A DNA stretch of 64,000 nt from Polycladomyces abyssicola (GCF_018326425.1 NZ_AP024601.1:1600001-1664000); one strand, 5' to 3'; counted from the first letter of the stretch, positions 27,266 to 36,617 are shown. The notes: generated by a model not told the origin, from the sequence alone. Numbers and translations: made by a program.

Positions 27266-28750
27266 TTAGGACCCAAAATAAGTTCTTGGTAAGTCATTGA
27301 CTTCCCATGCAACATGTATCCCAGACTCGATTGCGCCTTGTATCCAGGCGTGGGTAGATGAGGCATGTTCGCCAGCAAAATGAACCCTTCCCTCGGGAGT
27401 GGAAATATGGGGGGATAGTTCCATTGCCTGATATGGTTTAAACATCGTGAAAGCTCCAGCACTATACGGATCTCGAATCCAACTGTGGCTCACTCCTGTT
27501 ATATACTCACGATATACCTGTTTACCATGGATAGTAGCCAAGTTTTTTAATGCATATTCAAAGCGATCTTCTTCGGCCAAACTATCCCAAGGTACAGCAT
27601 CATCCTCCCATGTATAACTAGCCAAAATCACACCTGGTCCTGGTTCGCCGAGGCCATCGCTCGGGTATTGAGTATACGTAATAGGGAGATCAGAAGCCGT
27701 TTTCCCACCATACATACCTTCCTTTTCCCAGAACCTGTTTTTAAACTGGATGCCGGTCTTCGTAGAGCCCACATAGTGAAGTTCTCGAATCGCCTTCCAT
27801 TTCTCATGAGAAAAAGAGTTAACCGGTTCGACCTCCACAAATTGTAAGGTTGTAAAAGGAATGGTCACAATCGCAAGATCACCGGTGATTTGCGATGGCC
27901 CCAGGATTTTATGTAAAGAATGAATGGTTACTTGGTTGTCGTGCTGCACAATTTTCTTCACCTTTTGTCCGTACCGGATATCATCTTTCAATTGAGAGAG
28001 AAATGCTTTAGGAAGTTGGTCGTTACCGCCTGTGATCTGATAGAAGCGAATATTAGGGGTAAACAAGATTAATAATTCACGTAACAGTTCCAGGAAAGAA
28101 AGCTCCGGAAATCCTTCTAGTGAAAGAAGTACTTTGAGCATATCGACGGCACCCACAGATAACGACACTTCAAACGGGTTATCTTTCAAAAAAGCTTCCA
28201 TCGAGTATTGATTCAATCGTTTTACGATCACAGGCCAATTTTCCCGCGGGTTTTGGTTAAGAAAATCTGTCACGGGTTTTATTGCTGATTGGAGCAACTC
28301 CGTAGCGGTTTTCCCCCTTTCGTGTGGGGCTACCGGAAAGCGGAAAATATCAGGGTTCTGTTCATACGTCTTTAGACGAGCTTTGATTCCTCTAAGATAG
28401 ATAATGTCGTTGGGAGTCGTGTTAATGAATCGACTAACCGGAAGGCGAAATTTTCTTATATATTCCAAAGTCAACAAATGAGTATGAGGAATACGCATCG
28501 CGCCAGCTTCAAGATACTGCCCATCCCTAAAATTGGCTCGCAACGTATAAACTCGTCCTCCGACCCTATCCGAAGCTTCAAGAATGGTAACATGGTGTCC
28601 AGCTTGCTTCAGCAATGAGGCCGAGACCAGGCCTGCCATACCCGCGCCAACAATGATGATCTTCTTAGGAATTTGGGTTTTTGGAAGTCCATGTCTGATG
28701 ATCGAAATCATTTGATCAGTTGATAACTCAGGATAGATATAACTTGACAT
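27266..28750 (-). CDS. Flavin monoamine oxidase / L-amino-acid oxidase family protein
   Basis: 494 residues. The FAD-binding beta-alpha-beta is 'KIIIVGAGMAGLVSASLLKQ', followed by 'LEASDRVGGRVYT', and the C-terminal FAD site is 'GRVHFAGEHASSTHAWIQGA'. The family oxidises primary amines or L-amino acids to imines with hydrogen peroxide. There is no signal peptide. GAGGAGG precedes the ATG. The substrate is not evident from the context. Confidence 0.88.
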   Translation of the reverse strand: MSSYIYPELSTDQMISIIRHGLPKTQIPKKIIIVGAGMAGLVSASLLKQAGHHVTILEASDRVGGRVYTLRANFRDGQYLEAGAMRIPHTHLLTLEYIRKFRLPVSRFINTTPNDIIYLRGIKARLKTYEQNPDIFRFPVAPHERGKTATELLQSAIKPVTDFLNQNPRENWPVIVKRLNQYSMEAFLKDNPFEVSLSVGAVDMLKVLLSLEGFPELSFLELLRELLILFTPNIRFYQITGGNDQLPKAFLSQLKDDIRYGQKVKKIVQHDNQVTIHSLHKILGPSQITGDLAIVTIPFTTLQFVEVEPVNSFSHEKWKAIRELHYVGSTKTGIQFKNRFWEKEGMYGGKTASDLPITYTQYPSDGLGEPGPGVILASYTWEDDAVPWDSLAEEDRFEYALKNLATIHGKQVYREYITGVSHSWIRDPYSAGAFTMFKPYQAMELSPHISTPEGRVHFAGEHASSTHAWIQGAIESGIHVAWEVNDLPRTYFGS

Positions 28751-29036
28751 ACTCTGCCTCCTCTGTAAAGCCTATCAGACAGCGAGCTGATAAAAAATTG
28801 GTACTGAATTCTATTCAGTTGGATCATACAATTATGTGCTTCGAAATCTGGAGCGAGGAAGGAGGCAGAGTCATATGATGGAACAGAGAGGGTACCGAAA
28901 CAGATGTGAGGTATACATCTATGTAGCAGGGTTTTCCGGAGATTGATTCAAGGAGCAACTCAGAAGATGAGGAAATAGATTCACTAAGTAACTGTGATGC
29001 TAGGAACTAATTCAGATAGTTTAAGGAGTGTGCAAT

Positions 29037-29918
29037 ATGAACAACTTGCATTTCGATCACTCCTACTGCGACAATCACTTGAAGCGGAAGGCACTGATCG
29101 CGCTCTTTGAGATGGTGTTTGGTATCTCTTCCGATTTCTTATCGTGCTTTTATGAAAGGGGATACTGGGACCCGACATACCGCCCTTATTCTTTTTTTAA
29201 AGGAAACAAGGTAGTAGCGAATGTCAGTATGTTTGATATGCCGTTGGTGATCAACGGGCAGAACGTAAAAGCAGCCGGCATACAATCCGTGATGACCCAT
29301 CCTTCATATCGGGGGAAGGGTTTGATACGGAAGCTGTTCGTGGAGATTTTCAGCAGGTACGAACACCAATACCCGCTTTTCTTCTTATATACACAAATCC
29401 CTGCCATGTATCAAAAGTTCGGATTCCGTGTTCTTTCCCAGTACCATTTCATCTGTGAGGATGTTGAAAAGATAGGTAAACAGAAGCCGCTGATGGAGTT
29501 GGACATGCATAACGAACAGGATGCCAATATGGTTAGAAAGATGTTTGATAAGAGGGCACCCGTGTCACATGTGTTTGGATTCCGCCATCATCAAAGCGCC
29601 TTTTTCTTCCAGGTGCTGAGTGGGGATACGAAAGTGAAAGTGGCTTATGCCCCCACCCTTGACGTCGTTCTGGTGTATAATCGATCCAATACCACTCTGC
29701 ATCTATACGACATCATCGGAAGCCGCATCCCAAATCTCCATATGATCACGAGTTGCTTTGACTTCGATATTTCAAAAGTAGAAATCCATTTTTCCCCCGA
29801 TTTGCTAGAAGCGTCCGAAGTAAAAATCGTAACCAATCCCCATCAACGACTTATGGTAAGAGGGGACCTGCCTACGGAGAAATACTATTTCGCGATACCG
29901 TCGATTGCTGAATTTTGA
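29037..29918 (+). CDS. GNAT family N-acetyltransferase
   Basis: About 293 residues, Eis-like in size. The acetyl-CoA motif is 'SVMTHPSYRGKGLIRKLF' (V/I-x-x-x-x-R-G-x-G), followed by 'YPLFFLYTQIPAMYQKFGF' and a C-terminal sterol-carrier-like half. The acceptor is unknown. AAGGAGTG is eight bases before ATG 29037, which is preferred to the track-longer start nine bases upstream. Confidence 0.82.
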   Translation: MNNLHFDHSYCDNHLKRKALIALFEMVFGISSDFLSCFYERGYWDPTYRPYSFFKGNKVVANVSMFDMPLVINGQNVKAAGIQSVMTHPSYRGKGLIRKLFVEIFSRYEHQYPLFFLYTQIPAMYQKFGFRVLSQYHFICEDVEKIGKQKPLMELDMHNEQDANMVRKMFDKRAPVSHVFGFRHHQSAFFFQVLSGDTKVKVAYAPTLDVVLVYNRSNTTLHLYDIIGSRIPNLHMITSCFDFDISKVEIHFSPDLLEASEVKIVTNPHQRLMVRGDLPTEKYYFAIPSIAEF

Positions 29919-29967
29919 GGAGGTCTATGTTTAAATAGAAACAGAAAGAGAAATGGAGAGGTGAACC

Positions 29968-30933
29968 ATGAACCAACTGACAACCAGAAGCGGAGAACTC
30001 TCCACGGAATTGCGGGAAGTATTGGAAAAGGCAAGAGATTACACGCAACAATCCAAGGCTGCTAATACCAAGAAAAGCTATCGAGCGGACTGGAATGATT
30101 TCACCACCTGGTGCGGGGAAAGGGGATTATCTCCACTTCCCGCCGATCCGCAAACTGTGGCGTTGTATTTGAGCGACCTGGCGGACCGGCGCAAAACCTC
30201 CACGTTGCAGCGAAGGTTATCTGCCATTTCGCAAGCACACCAGGCCGCTGGCTACGACACTCCGACCAGCAGCTACATCGTACGTACAGTATGGGCTGGG
30301 ATTCGGCGGGCCAAGGGAACTTTCCAGGAAGGAAAAGACCCGATTCTCGTGGATGATTTGAGGCGGATGATGGCTGAACTGCCATCAGATACATTGACCG
30401 GAAAACGGGATCGCGCACTTCTGTTGGTCGGGTTTGCCGGAGGCTTCCGACGCTCAGAGCTGATCTCCATTGACTGCGAGGATATCCAAATCGTTCCGCG
30501 CGGCATGATCATCCTGTTGCGCCGCTCCAAAACGGACCAGGAGGGTAGAGGGGAAAAAGTAGGAATTCCCCGCGGTTCTCATCCGGACACTTGTCCCATT
30601 CGGGCGTTGGAAGAATGGTTGAGAGCATCCGGTATACGGACAGGACCCGTTTTTCGTCCGATCAATCGTCACGGACAGGTACGAAACAGACGTCTCACCG
30701 ACCGATCCGTGGCTTTGATCGTCAAAAAAGCAGCAGAATTGGCAGGGCTGAACCCTCAACGTTTTTCCGGCCACAGCTTGCGCGCCGGTTTGGCTACATC
30801 GGCAGCGATGGCCGGCAAGGATGAACGGACGATCATGAAGCAAACGCGGCACAAGTCAGTCAACATGGTGCGCAGGTACATACGTGACGGGGAATTGTTC
30901 AGCGAGAATGCCGTGTCGGATATCGGGTTATAG
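29968..30933 (+). CDS. Tyrosine recombinase / integrase
   Basis: 321 residues of phage-integrase type. Residues 1-100 form the core-binding domain ('ANTKKSYRADWNDFTTWC'); catalytic Arg is in 'FAGGFRRSELISI', HxxR in 'GHSLRAGLATSAA', His in 'TRHKS' and Tyr in 'VRRYIRDGE'. GGAGAGGTG precedes the ATG. It lies 3.2 kb from the other recombinase and is convergent with it in orientation, which suggests a mosaic of integrated elements. Confidence 0.9.
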   Translation: MNQLTTRSGELSTELREVLEKARDYTQQSKAANTKKSYRADWNDFTTWCGERGLSPLPADPQTVALYLSDLADRRKTSTLQRRLSAISQAHQAAGYDTPTSSYIVRTVWAGIRRAKGTFQEGKDPILVDDLRRMMAELPSDTLTGKRDRALLLVGFAGGFRRSELISIDCEDIQIVPRGMIILLRRSKTDQEGRGEKVGIPRGSHPDTCPIRALEEWLRASGIRTGPVFRPINRHGQVRNRRLTDRSVALIVKKAAELAGLNPQRFSGHSLRAGLATSAAMAGKDERTIMKQTRHKSVNMVRRYIRDGELFSENAVSDIGL

Positions 30934-30938
30934 AAGAT

Positions 30939-30972
30939 GAAAGAGCACTCCAAATGGGGTGCTCTTCTTTAT
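30939..30972 (+). terminator. Intrinsic terminator after the integrase
   Basis: AAGAGCACTCC and GGGGTGCTCTT pair around a short A-rich loop and are followed by CTTT. Confidence 0.8.
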
Positions 30973-31069
30973 CGTTTGGTCATCAATTTTTTATCTTGTG
31001 TTAAAAAGGGAATCCAGGATTGATTCAGAAAAGAGGAGGAGTAAAAACTAGGTGGGGAGGAGCGAAGTG

Positions 31070-32014
31070 GTGAAAGGGATTCGATTGGCTATTTGCGTGC
31101 TGTTGTCTTCGGTTGCGTTGACGTTTTCCCCAAACCCTTCAACTGTGGAGGCAGCCAGCGACTTGGACCTTGCTTATCGATGGGCACCTGTCCATTTCCA
31201 GGACACGGATGATTCTGATGCCGATGCAGATTACTTGACTGCAGTTGATTATGACGGCGATTGGAATACACAAAACAACTGGGAGAACCAGGATGATGAT
31301 CCGACTCGTCTGAAGGGAACGGTTTATTACTCCGTCACCGAAACCATCACTCATTGGTACCTGGTATACAGCTTTTATCATCCAAGGGATTGGGTGGATT
31401 ATCCCGACTTTGGGTTGGACAGCCATGAAAACGACATGGAAGGTGTCTTGGTCATCGTGCGAAAGGATGGCAGTACATATGGATCACTGGAAGGTATGGT
31501 GACTGTAGCCCATCTGGATTTCTACTCTTACACCCCGGCTGGCAGTCCCTTGACAGACGGACAAGAAAACATCGATGGGACTGTGAGAATGATCACCACC
31601 GACTACCCAAGACCTGCCACTTTCCAAGAAGCCAAAGGGCATGGCGTGAAGGCGTGGAACGGATCTGAGTTTCCCGGTGGAGATGGAGTGGTATATTACC
31701 CCGATCGGTACACAGGAGAAGTACCATCCTCCGGCAATGACCGCAACGTGAAATATCGGTTGGTGGATACATTTGAAGTCAACGGATTGTGGGGCCACCG
31801 GTATGATCCTCAGACGTTCGCTTCCTGGGGCACATTCCTCGGTGACAACGGAAAGGATAATGCGGCACATACCGCCTGGGCTTGGGACGACCACGACGAC
31901 GGCTCCGTCTATGCAGGAGAAATGGCCACCGATCCCGCTCATCTGACGGATGTGTATTTTGATGGTTTGGGGAATTTCAGCACCACATATCTACGAAACG
32001 GGTATGTACAATAG
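31070..32014 (+). CDS. Secreted protein of unknown function
   Basis: About 315 residues. A signal peptide ends near 'STVEAASDLDL'. The mature protein is acidic and aromatic, beginning 'AYRWAPVHFQDTDDSDADAD' and later 'WYLVYSFYHPRDWVDY' and 'HENDMEGVLVIVRKDGS', which looks like a compact beta-sandwich possibly binding metal through its many Asp residues. I know no function. GTG 31070 is preferred, with GGGGAGGAG upstream. A strong terminator follows. A 30-bp fragment very similar to its coding sequence (31810-31840) recurs near 33890. Confidence 0.7.
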   Translation: MKGIRLAICVLLSSVALTFSPNPSTVEAASDLDLAYRWAPVHFQDTDDSDADADYLTAVDYDGDWNTQNNWENQDDDPTRLKGTVYYSVTETITHWYLVYSFYHPRDWVDYPDFGLDSHENDMEGVLVIVRKDGSTYGSLEGMVTVAHLDFYSYTPAGSPLTDGQENIDGTVRMITTDYPRPATFQEAKGHGVKAWNGSEFPGGDGVVYYPDRYTGEVPSSGNDRNVKYRLVDTFEVNGLWGHRYDPQTFASWGTFLGDNGKDNAAHTAWAWDDHDDGSVYAGEMATDPAHLTDVYFDGLGNFSTTYLRNGYVQ

Positions 32015-32024
32015 ATAGGAGTGA

Positions 32025-32075
32025 ATACCCCCTTAGCGAGACATGATCTTGTGTGTCTGCTTTAAGGGGGTATTT
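32025..32075. terminator. Terminator between converging genes
   Basis: AATACCCCCTTA and TAAGGGGGTATT form a 12-bp stem with a loop of about 26 nt, ending in TT on the plus strand and with a suitable position for both strands. Confidence 0.75.
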
Positions 32076-32099
32076 GATTTCGCGAATCGTTACTGTCCT

Positions 32100-33800
32100 T
32101 TATAGGGGTGGTAGATCCAATTTTCCTTCTTCAAACAAGGCCTTGATCATGTGTTTGGCATAGCCGGAGGCCTGGGAGAACGTGATCTTTGGTGGCAATG
32201 GCGCTTCATCAGGGTCAACGAGTACATCGATAATACAGGGTTTTTTTTGCAACACGGCTTGTTCAAATGCAGGGAGCAACTCTTCTGGCTTTTTGACGCG
32301 ATAGCCGACACCGCCGCAAGCTTCTGCGTATTTGGCGAAATTGGGATTGGTGAGTTCCGTACCAAATTCCAGATTCCCCATGACTTCCTGTTCAAACTTG
32401 ATCATAGCAATTTTTTGATTGTTTAAGACCACTACAACTATCGGCAATTCGTATTTTACGGCTGTTACGAAATCGTTCATCGTCATGCCGAAGCCGCCAT
32501 CACCGCAGATGGCAAAAACCTGCCGGTCCGGATAGGCGATCTTTGCAGCAATCGCTCCAGGCAATCCACAACCGAGTGTGGCCAACCAACTTGAAATAAT
32601 GAATTGCTGGTTAGTCATGCGAAAATGACGGGCCACCCAGACGGTCACATTGCCAACATCGACAGATAAAACGGCATTTTCACTGGTGACCTTTTGAAGT
32701 GCCCTGATGACACTTTGCGGTTTTAGGGGAATGGATTCTTGAACTTCTTGTTTTTTAAGTCGGTCATGCCAATCTTTCATCATTTCTTGATGCTTTTCAA
32801 GAAAGGACCGGTCGGGTTGGTTCCCGATTCGTTTCGTGAACCAGGCCAATGTTTTCACCGAATCACCAACCAATCCCACATCAACGGGGTACCGTTTGCC
32901 AATTTGCGTCGGATCGGTGTCTATTTGAATGGTTTTGGCTTTTTCGGGTAAGAAACCGGTAAATGGAAAAGAAGTGCCGACCATTATCAGAGTATCCGCC
33001 GTTTGCATAGCGTGGTAAGCCGGACGGGTACCGATGAGACCGAGCCCTCCCAGACATAAGGGATGCTCATCGGGAATGGTCCCTTTCGCCGGAAGAGAAA
33101 GGACGATCGGGGCGGCCGATTTTTCTGCAAACGCAAGCAATTCTTCACGTGCATGTCGGGCCCCTTTTCCTGCGAGGATGACTGGCCGTCTGGCTTCATT
33201 CAACACGCCGAGGGCATTCTCCAAATCATCTTGTTTTGGGAAGATCTCCGGGGTGACGTGTAAGGAAGCTGTATGTAGGGCTTCTCTTCCCACTTCAAAT
33301 GTGGGAATGTCATCCGGGACAGTCAGCACCGCGACCCCTCTTTTTGCATAAGCGGTACGGATGGCCTGATTGACCACCGCTGGAAGTTGTTCTGCAGACA
33401 TGATTCGCTGATTATAGACGGCAACATCGTCAAACAACCGTTCAAGGTTAACTTCTTGAAAAAAATCTGTCCCCAAAAGATCAGATTCAACTTGCCCTGT
33501 GATTGCCAGCACCGGAACGCGGTCCAATTTGGCATCATATAAACCATTCAGCAAGTGGATGGCTCCTGGGCCAGCAATGGCGAGGCAAACCCCGAGTTTC
33601 CCAGTCAATTTGGCATACGAGGCCGCAGCAAGAGCTCCCGCTTCTTCATGGCGGACTTGAATGAATTTGATTTTGTCTTGCGCTTTGCGAAGTGGTTCGA
33701 TAATGGAATTAATCGAATCACCCGGCATGCCGTAGATGTGATCGACCTCCCATTTGATCAAAAGGTCGACGAGCGTTTCTCCTGCAGTTTTGCGAAACAT
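32100..33800 (-). CDS. Pyruvate oxidase-type thiamine pyrophosphate enzyme
   Basis: 566 residues with the three-domain acetohydroxyacid synthase/pyruvate oxidase layout. The N-terminal glutamate region is 'QVRHEEAGALAAASYAKLTG', the middle domain binds FAD ('GTSFPFTGFLPEKAKTIQID'), and the ThDP signature is 'ICGDGGFGMTMNDF' to 'VVVVLNN'. The C-terminus is like YdaP and PoxB of Bacilli. It would decarboxylate pyruvate to acetate or acetyl phosphate; acetate kinase in the window could use the latter. The upstream region has AGGAGG before the ATG. Confidence 0.88.
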   Translation of the reverse strand: MFRKTAGETLVDLLIKWEVDHIYGMPGDSINSIIEPLRKAQDKIKFIQVRHEEAGALAAASYAKLTGKLGVCLAIAGPGAIHLLNGLYDAKLDRVPVLAITGQVESDLLGTDFFQEVNLERLFDDVAVYNQRIMSAEQLPAVVNQAIRTAYAKRGVAVLTVPDDIPTFEVGREALHTASLHVTPEIFPKQDDLENALGVLNEARRPVILAGKGARHAREELLAFAEKSAAPIVLSLPAKGTIPDEHPLCLGGLGLIGTRPAYHAMQTADTLIMVGTSFPFTGFLPEKAKTIQIDTDPTQIGKRYPVDVGLVGDSVKTLAWFTKRIGNQPDRSFLEKHQEMMKDWHDRLKKQEVQESIPLKPQSVIRALQKVTSENAVLSVDVGNVTVWVARHFRMTNQQFIISSWLATLGCGLPGAIAAKIAYPDRQVFAICGDGGFGMTMNDFVTAVKYELPIVVVVLNNQKIAMIKFEQEVMGNLEFGTELTNPNFAKYAEACGGVGYRVKKPEELLPAFEQAVLQKKPCIIDVLVDPDEAPLPPKITFSQASGYAKHMIKALFEEGKLDLPPL

Positions 33801-34160
33801 GCTTTTCCTCCTGTCAAATCCTTATCACCTTTTATTGTGCGCAAATTCAGGTAGATCAATCATAAGGAAAAGAGAAATAAAAAATACCCAAACGTTCGCT
33901 TCCTGGGGGCACATTTCTCGGGAAAAAGTAGAAGAAAGCAGCCAAAAGGCTTTGAAGATATAAGTGTTAAACACAATGGACCCGAGGCTGGTACGAGGTA
34001 AGCCCGATGGGGCTGGGAAATCCTCAGTAATCAGATTAACGGCGTACCGGAGTAATTGAATCCCTTAGTGGGAAGTGTCCCTGAAAACGAAAGATCACCC
34101 GTAACGGTTTTAATAGAGCCGTTTTAGCTCAAAAACCCATGACGTGACCCGAAAGAGAGC
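33801..34160. other. Gene-free stretch with a short duplicated fragment
   Basis: 33888-33921 nearly repeats part of the secreted-protein gene ('ACGTTCGCTTCCTGGGG' core). The rest, including a GC-rich run at 33970-34040 with 'AAGCCCGATGGGGCTGGG', shows no gene. A short hairpin AACGG/CCGTT sits at 34103-34123, 40 bp past the end of spoIIP. Confidence 0.5.
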
Positions 34161-35309
34161 TTATGGTTGAGTGTCGTCTGGTTGTGCATTTACGGGCAAG
34201 GCTTTGCCTTCAAGATAAACAGCCGCAAAGGCTTGAGCAAACGCCTTGGTTGATCGATATTCCTCTTCCATCGTATTGTCGACACCCCCGATTTCGATCA
34301 GGATGCTTCGCGGTGAAATCGACTGATTGTATTCTCCGTTTCCTTCCTCGTGATTTTTGACAAAAACCCCTTTGGAAACGCCGGGGTATAGTTTTTCCAA
34401 TTCATCGTGCAGTTGAAGTGCCAATTTCTTATTCTCCTGCCAATGGGGGTTGAGGGCGCCGATAATAAAACAGATTCGAGCATAATCTTTGCCGTTTAAT
34501 CTTATCGTTGTTTTTTTTCTCCTTCGAGAGTCCCGATGGATGTCGATAAAGTACTGCAGATTGCCGTTTTGTTTCATGGCGGTTAGCACCGTCTTTCTGG
34601 AGGCCTGATACAATCGGGGATAGTAGACGCCAGTGTATAATTTATTGGAAAATTGAGTGCCAATCCCCATTTTTTCTAATTCTTCCTTCAGCTTTCGGCT
34701 CACCGATCTGACGCTGATTTGAACGTCATAAGCCTGATCAGGATTAGTCCGATGGAGTTCCGGCAAAAAGGACTCCATATAATGTGTGTTGTAAATATAG
34801 ACGATTTTGTTTTTGGGAGACTCTTCTTCTGACTTTGTGGGTGAATTCACGTCATTATCCTCTTTATGAGGGGGCACTCCCTTGTTCGGATGGGATTGCA
34901 TATTTGCCGGAGGGGGCAAATCCATTGGGATATCGGTATAGTCTACTCCTTTTCCAGCCGCTACAATGTCCGTGTCAAAGAGGTCAAACTCCGGCAATTC
35001 CCCTCTGAGAAACGTTCGCGGATCTTTCAAATTGACACCTGTTACCAATTCCGAAACCAACGCTTCCCAAGCTTCATCTTTCGGTACCCGAACAACAGTA
35101 AAAAAATAGGGAATCTCCCCGAAAGTATGCAACAAACTATCCTTCGAAAGAAGAGAGGTTAGTTTAGACAAATCGGAATGGGAGACGTTTTCGGTCCGCA
35201 GTTCAGTAAACACTCCAAAATAGAAAAACATCAAAGCTAGACTGATAATGATATAGACGGTTAGTTTTACACGGTATTTGAAATCGTTTTGAGACAACCA
35301 GTTTTGCAT
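34161..35309 (-). CDS. spoIIP: Stage II sporulation protein P homologue
   Basis: 382 residues. One N-terminal membrane segment ('LTVYIIISLALMFFYFGVF'), a variable extracytoplasmic linker rich in Pro/Glu/Lys, then the SpoIIP amidase domain: 'VYIYNTHYMESFLPE' with the zinc His, 'YFIDIHRDSRRRK' and 'ILIEIGGVDNTMEE'. SpoIIP removes septal peptidoglycan stem peptides during engulfment with SpoIID and SpoIIM. The usual neighbour gpr is absent and the gene lies in an accessory region, so it may be a second copy. GGGGGAGAG precedes the ATG. Confidence 0.88.
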   Translation of the reverse strand: MQNWLSQNDFKYRVKLTVYIIISLALMFFYFGVFTELRTENVSHSDLSKLTSLLSKDSLLHTFGEIPYFFTVVRVPKDEAWEALVSELVTGVNLKDPRTFLRGELPEFDLFDTDIVAAGKGVDYTDIPMDLPPPANMQSHPNKGVPPHKEDNDVNSPTKSEEESPKNKIVYIYNTHYMESFLPELHRTNPDQAYDVQISVRSVSRKLKEELEKMGIGTQFSNKLYTGVYYPRLYQASRKTVLTAMKQNGNLQYFIDIHRDSRRRKKTTIRLNGKDYARICFIIGALNPHWQENKKLALQLHDELEKLYPGVSKGVFVKNHEEGNGEYNQSISPRSILIEIGGVDNTMEEEYRSTKAFAQAFAAVYLEGKALPVNAQPDDTQP

Positions 35310-35462
35310 CTTCTCTCCCCCTAGGCTGCTTGTCCATATGAAAAATATGCAGAGAAGGGAGGAGTAAGAACTGCGTATGGAATCTAGAACCTATTGATTC
35401 GTTGATGATAGAAGTATGCTAGAAATGAGCTTATCTCGAGAACGTAGAACCACAGACGACGG

Positions 35463-35523
35463 TGATGACACATCCCTGAAATTGGCCGTTATCCGAAACG
35501 GAAACCGATTGAGAACGCTCAAG
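35463..35523 (+). ncRNA. Orphan IS200/IS605 omega-RNA-like fragment (plus)
   Basis: 'GATGACACATCCCTGA', 'GTTATCCGAAA' and 'ACGCT' match the reverse-strand copy at 35710-35875 and, more distantly, the element at 51388-51543. No tnpB is attached. The following sequence lacks a good right-end hairpin, so this copy is truncated. Confidence 0.5.
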
Positions 35524-35709
35524 CATTCCACGGATATGACCCATACCGATACAGATTGATAATTGGAATACAGCTTTTATCGTCAATGGGGGATGATCCT
35601 GACAGGGTTGGACAGAAATCAGGGGACGGAAAAGATGAATCATCATCTAAGATAACCGTTACAAAATAAATATTTTGTAACGGTGTTTTGTGAGAGTCAT
35701 TTCACCATT

Positions 35710-35875
35710 TCCTCTTGCAAGGCTGAAGCCGTGGGATTATTTGTTCGTTAGCGTCCTAAGTCCGTTTCCTTTTCGGATAACGACCAAGATCAGGGATGTG
35801 TCATCCCCCCGCATGCGGTTTTACTGCTCTTACCGTTACCCATATGGGCGGCGTGCCTGTACTGCTAGCACTCAG
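35710..35875 (-). ncRNA. Orphan IS200/IS605 right-end / omega-RNA-like sequence (minus)
   Basis: Read on the minus strand it aligns with 51388-51543: 'ACGCCGCCCAT', 'TGGGTA', 'GATGA', 'CCCTGA', 'CTTGG', 'CCGAAA', 'GGACT', 'CGCTAAC' and then 'AATCCCACGGCTTCAGCC'. The last part is the hairpin typical of IS200/IS605 right ends, where TnpB guide RNAs finish. No TnpB gene is nearby. Identification as omega RNA is inference from the right-end form. Confidence 0.6.
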
Positions 35876-36022
35876 ACCTGAAATCGCTTTGGTGATGTGG
35901 ATCACTTTGTTTCAGATCGGCATGAATGAATTAACTATTCCTTTTCATTCCCATCAGGGATGAGCTGAATGTTGATGGGTGGGTTGCATCCTGACACATG
36001 AAAAATACGAAGCGACTACAGG

Positions 36023-36090
36023 GCCGAGCTAAATAGAGATAAAAATCCCACCCGGCAGTGAATCGGGTGGGAAGCTCGGCAAGGTTTTTT
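36023..36090 (+). ncRNA. Nested two-stem RNA structure with T run
   Basis: The outer stem GCCGAGCT (36023-36030) pairs with AGCTCGGC (36073-36080); inside it TCCCACCCG (36046-36054) pairs with CGGGTGGGA (36064-36072), leaving a 15-nt A-rich bulge on one side. AAGGTTTTTT follows. It could be an elaborate terminator or the end of a small RNA. Confidence 0.5.
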
Positions 36091-36244
36091 CAGCTGGCTG
36101 AGTAATTGCTACTGAAAGACCCTTGACAAATATTCATACCGAGTATCTTCTAACTTATGTTTCCATCCACGCCACCATGTTCCTTTTTGTGATCGGACAT
36201 CCCTCATGGCTACACCGATTGCGGATATCCTTCTCCTGCTGTCA

Positions 36245-36478
36245 ACTAGATCCGCAGATCCGCTTTCCCTAACAGCCGAACCACCTCCTCATGTCCCTTT
36301 TCTTACACCAGATCTAACGTCTTATTGCCGTCCAGGGTTCGGGCTCCGGCGTCCCCGCCTTACTGCAGCTAGGACGATCCTCCGTCCCCGTTAAAAGCCG
36401 CTAATTGAATCTTGGAAGACGGCCCGTACGTCAGCCCTCTGCTTGAGCAAAAACGCCGCCACCTCCCCATGACCGAAA
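36245..36478 (-). pseudogene. Decayed ankyrin-repeat gene
   Basis: On the minus strand the frames give ankyrin pieces: 'GHGEVAAFLLKQRADVR', then after a shift 'KIQLAAFNGDGG', and 'LDGNKTLDLV', a stop, and 'EKGHEEVVRLLGKADLR'. These are three consecutive repeat elements broken by stops and frameshifts. The remaining sequence 35310-36617 outside the listed features shows no gene. Confidence 0.65.
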
Positions 36479-36617
36479 ACAGTTCAAGTACGACTCTGAG
36501 CGTGAAGTATACATATGTTCGGGAAAACACGAACTGATTACCCAACCACCAAGGATACCGTGAGTACAAGTCCGATTCGCAAAGATGCTGGAATTGCCCG
36601 CTGTCGGTAACCCCTCT

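Noticed and set aside
33960..34150. Possible group II intron or structured RNA
   Set aside because: The GC-rich run looks structured, but no domain V hairpin or reverse transcriptase is present.
35431..35646. Minus-strand frame of 71 residues
   Set aside because: It lies over the omega-RNA-like copy and shows no protein features.
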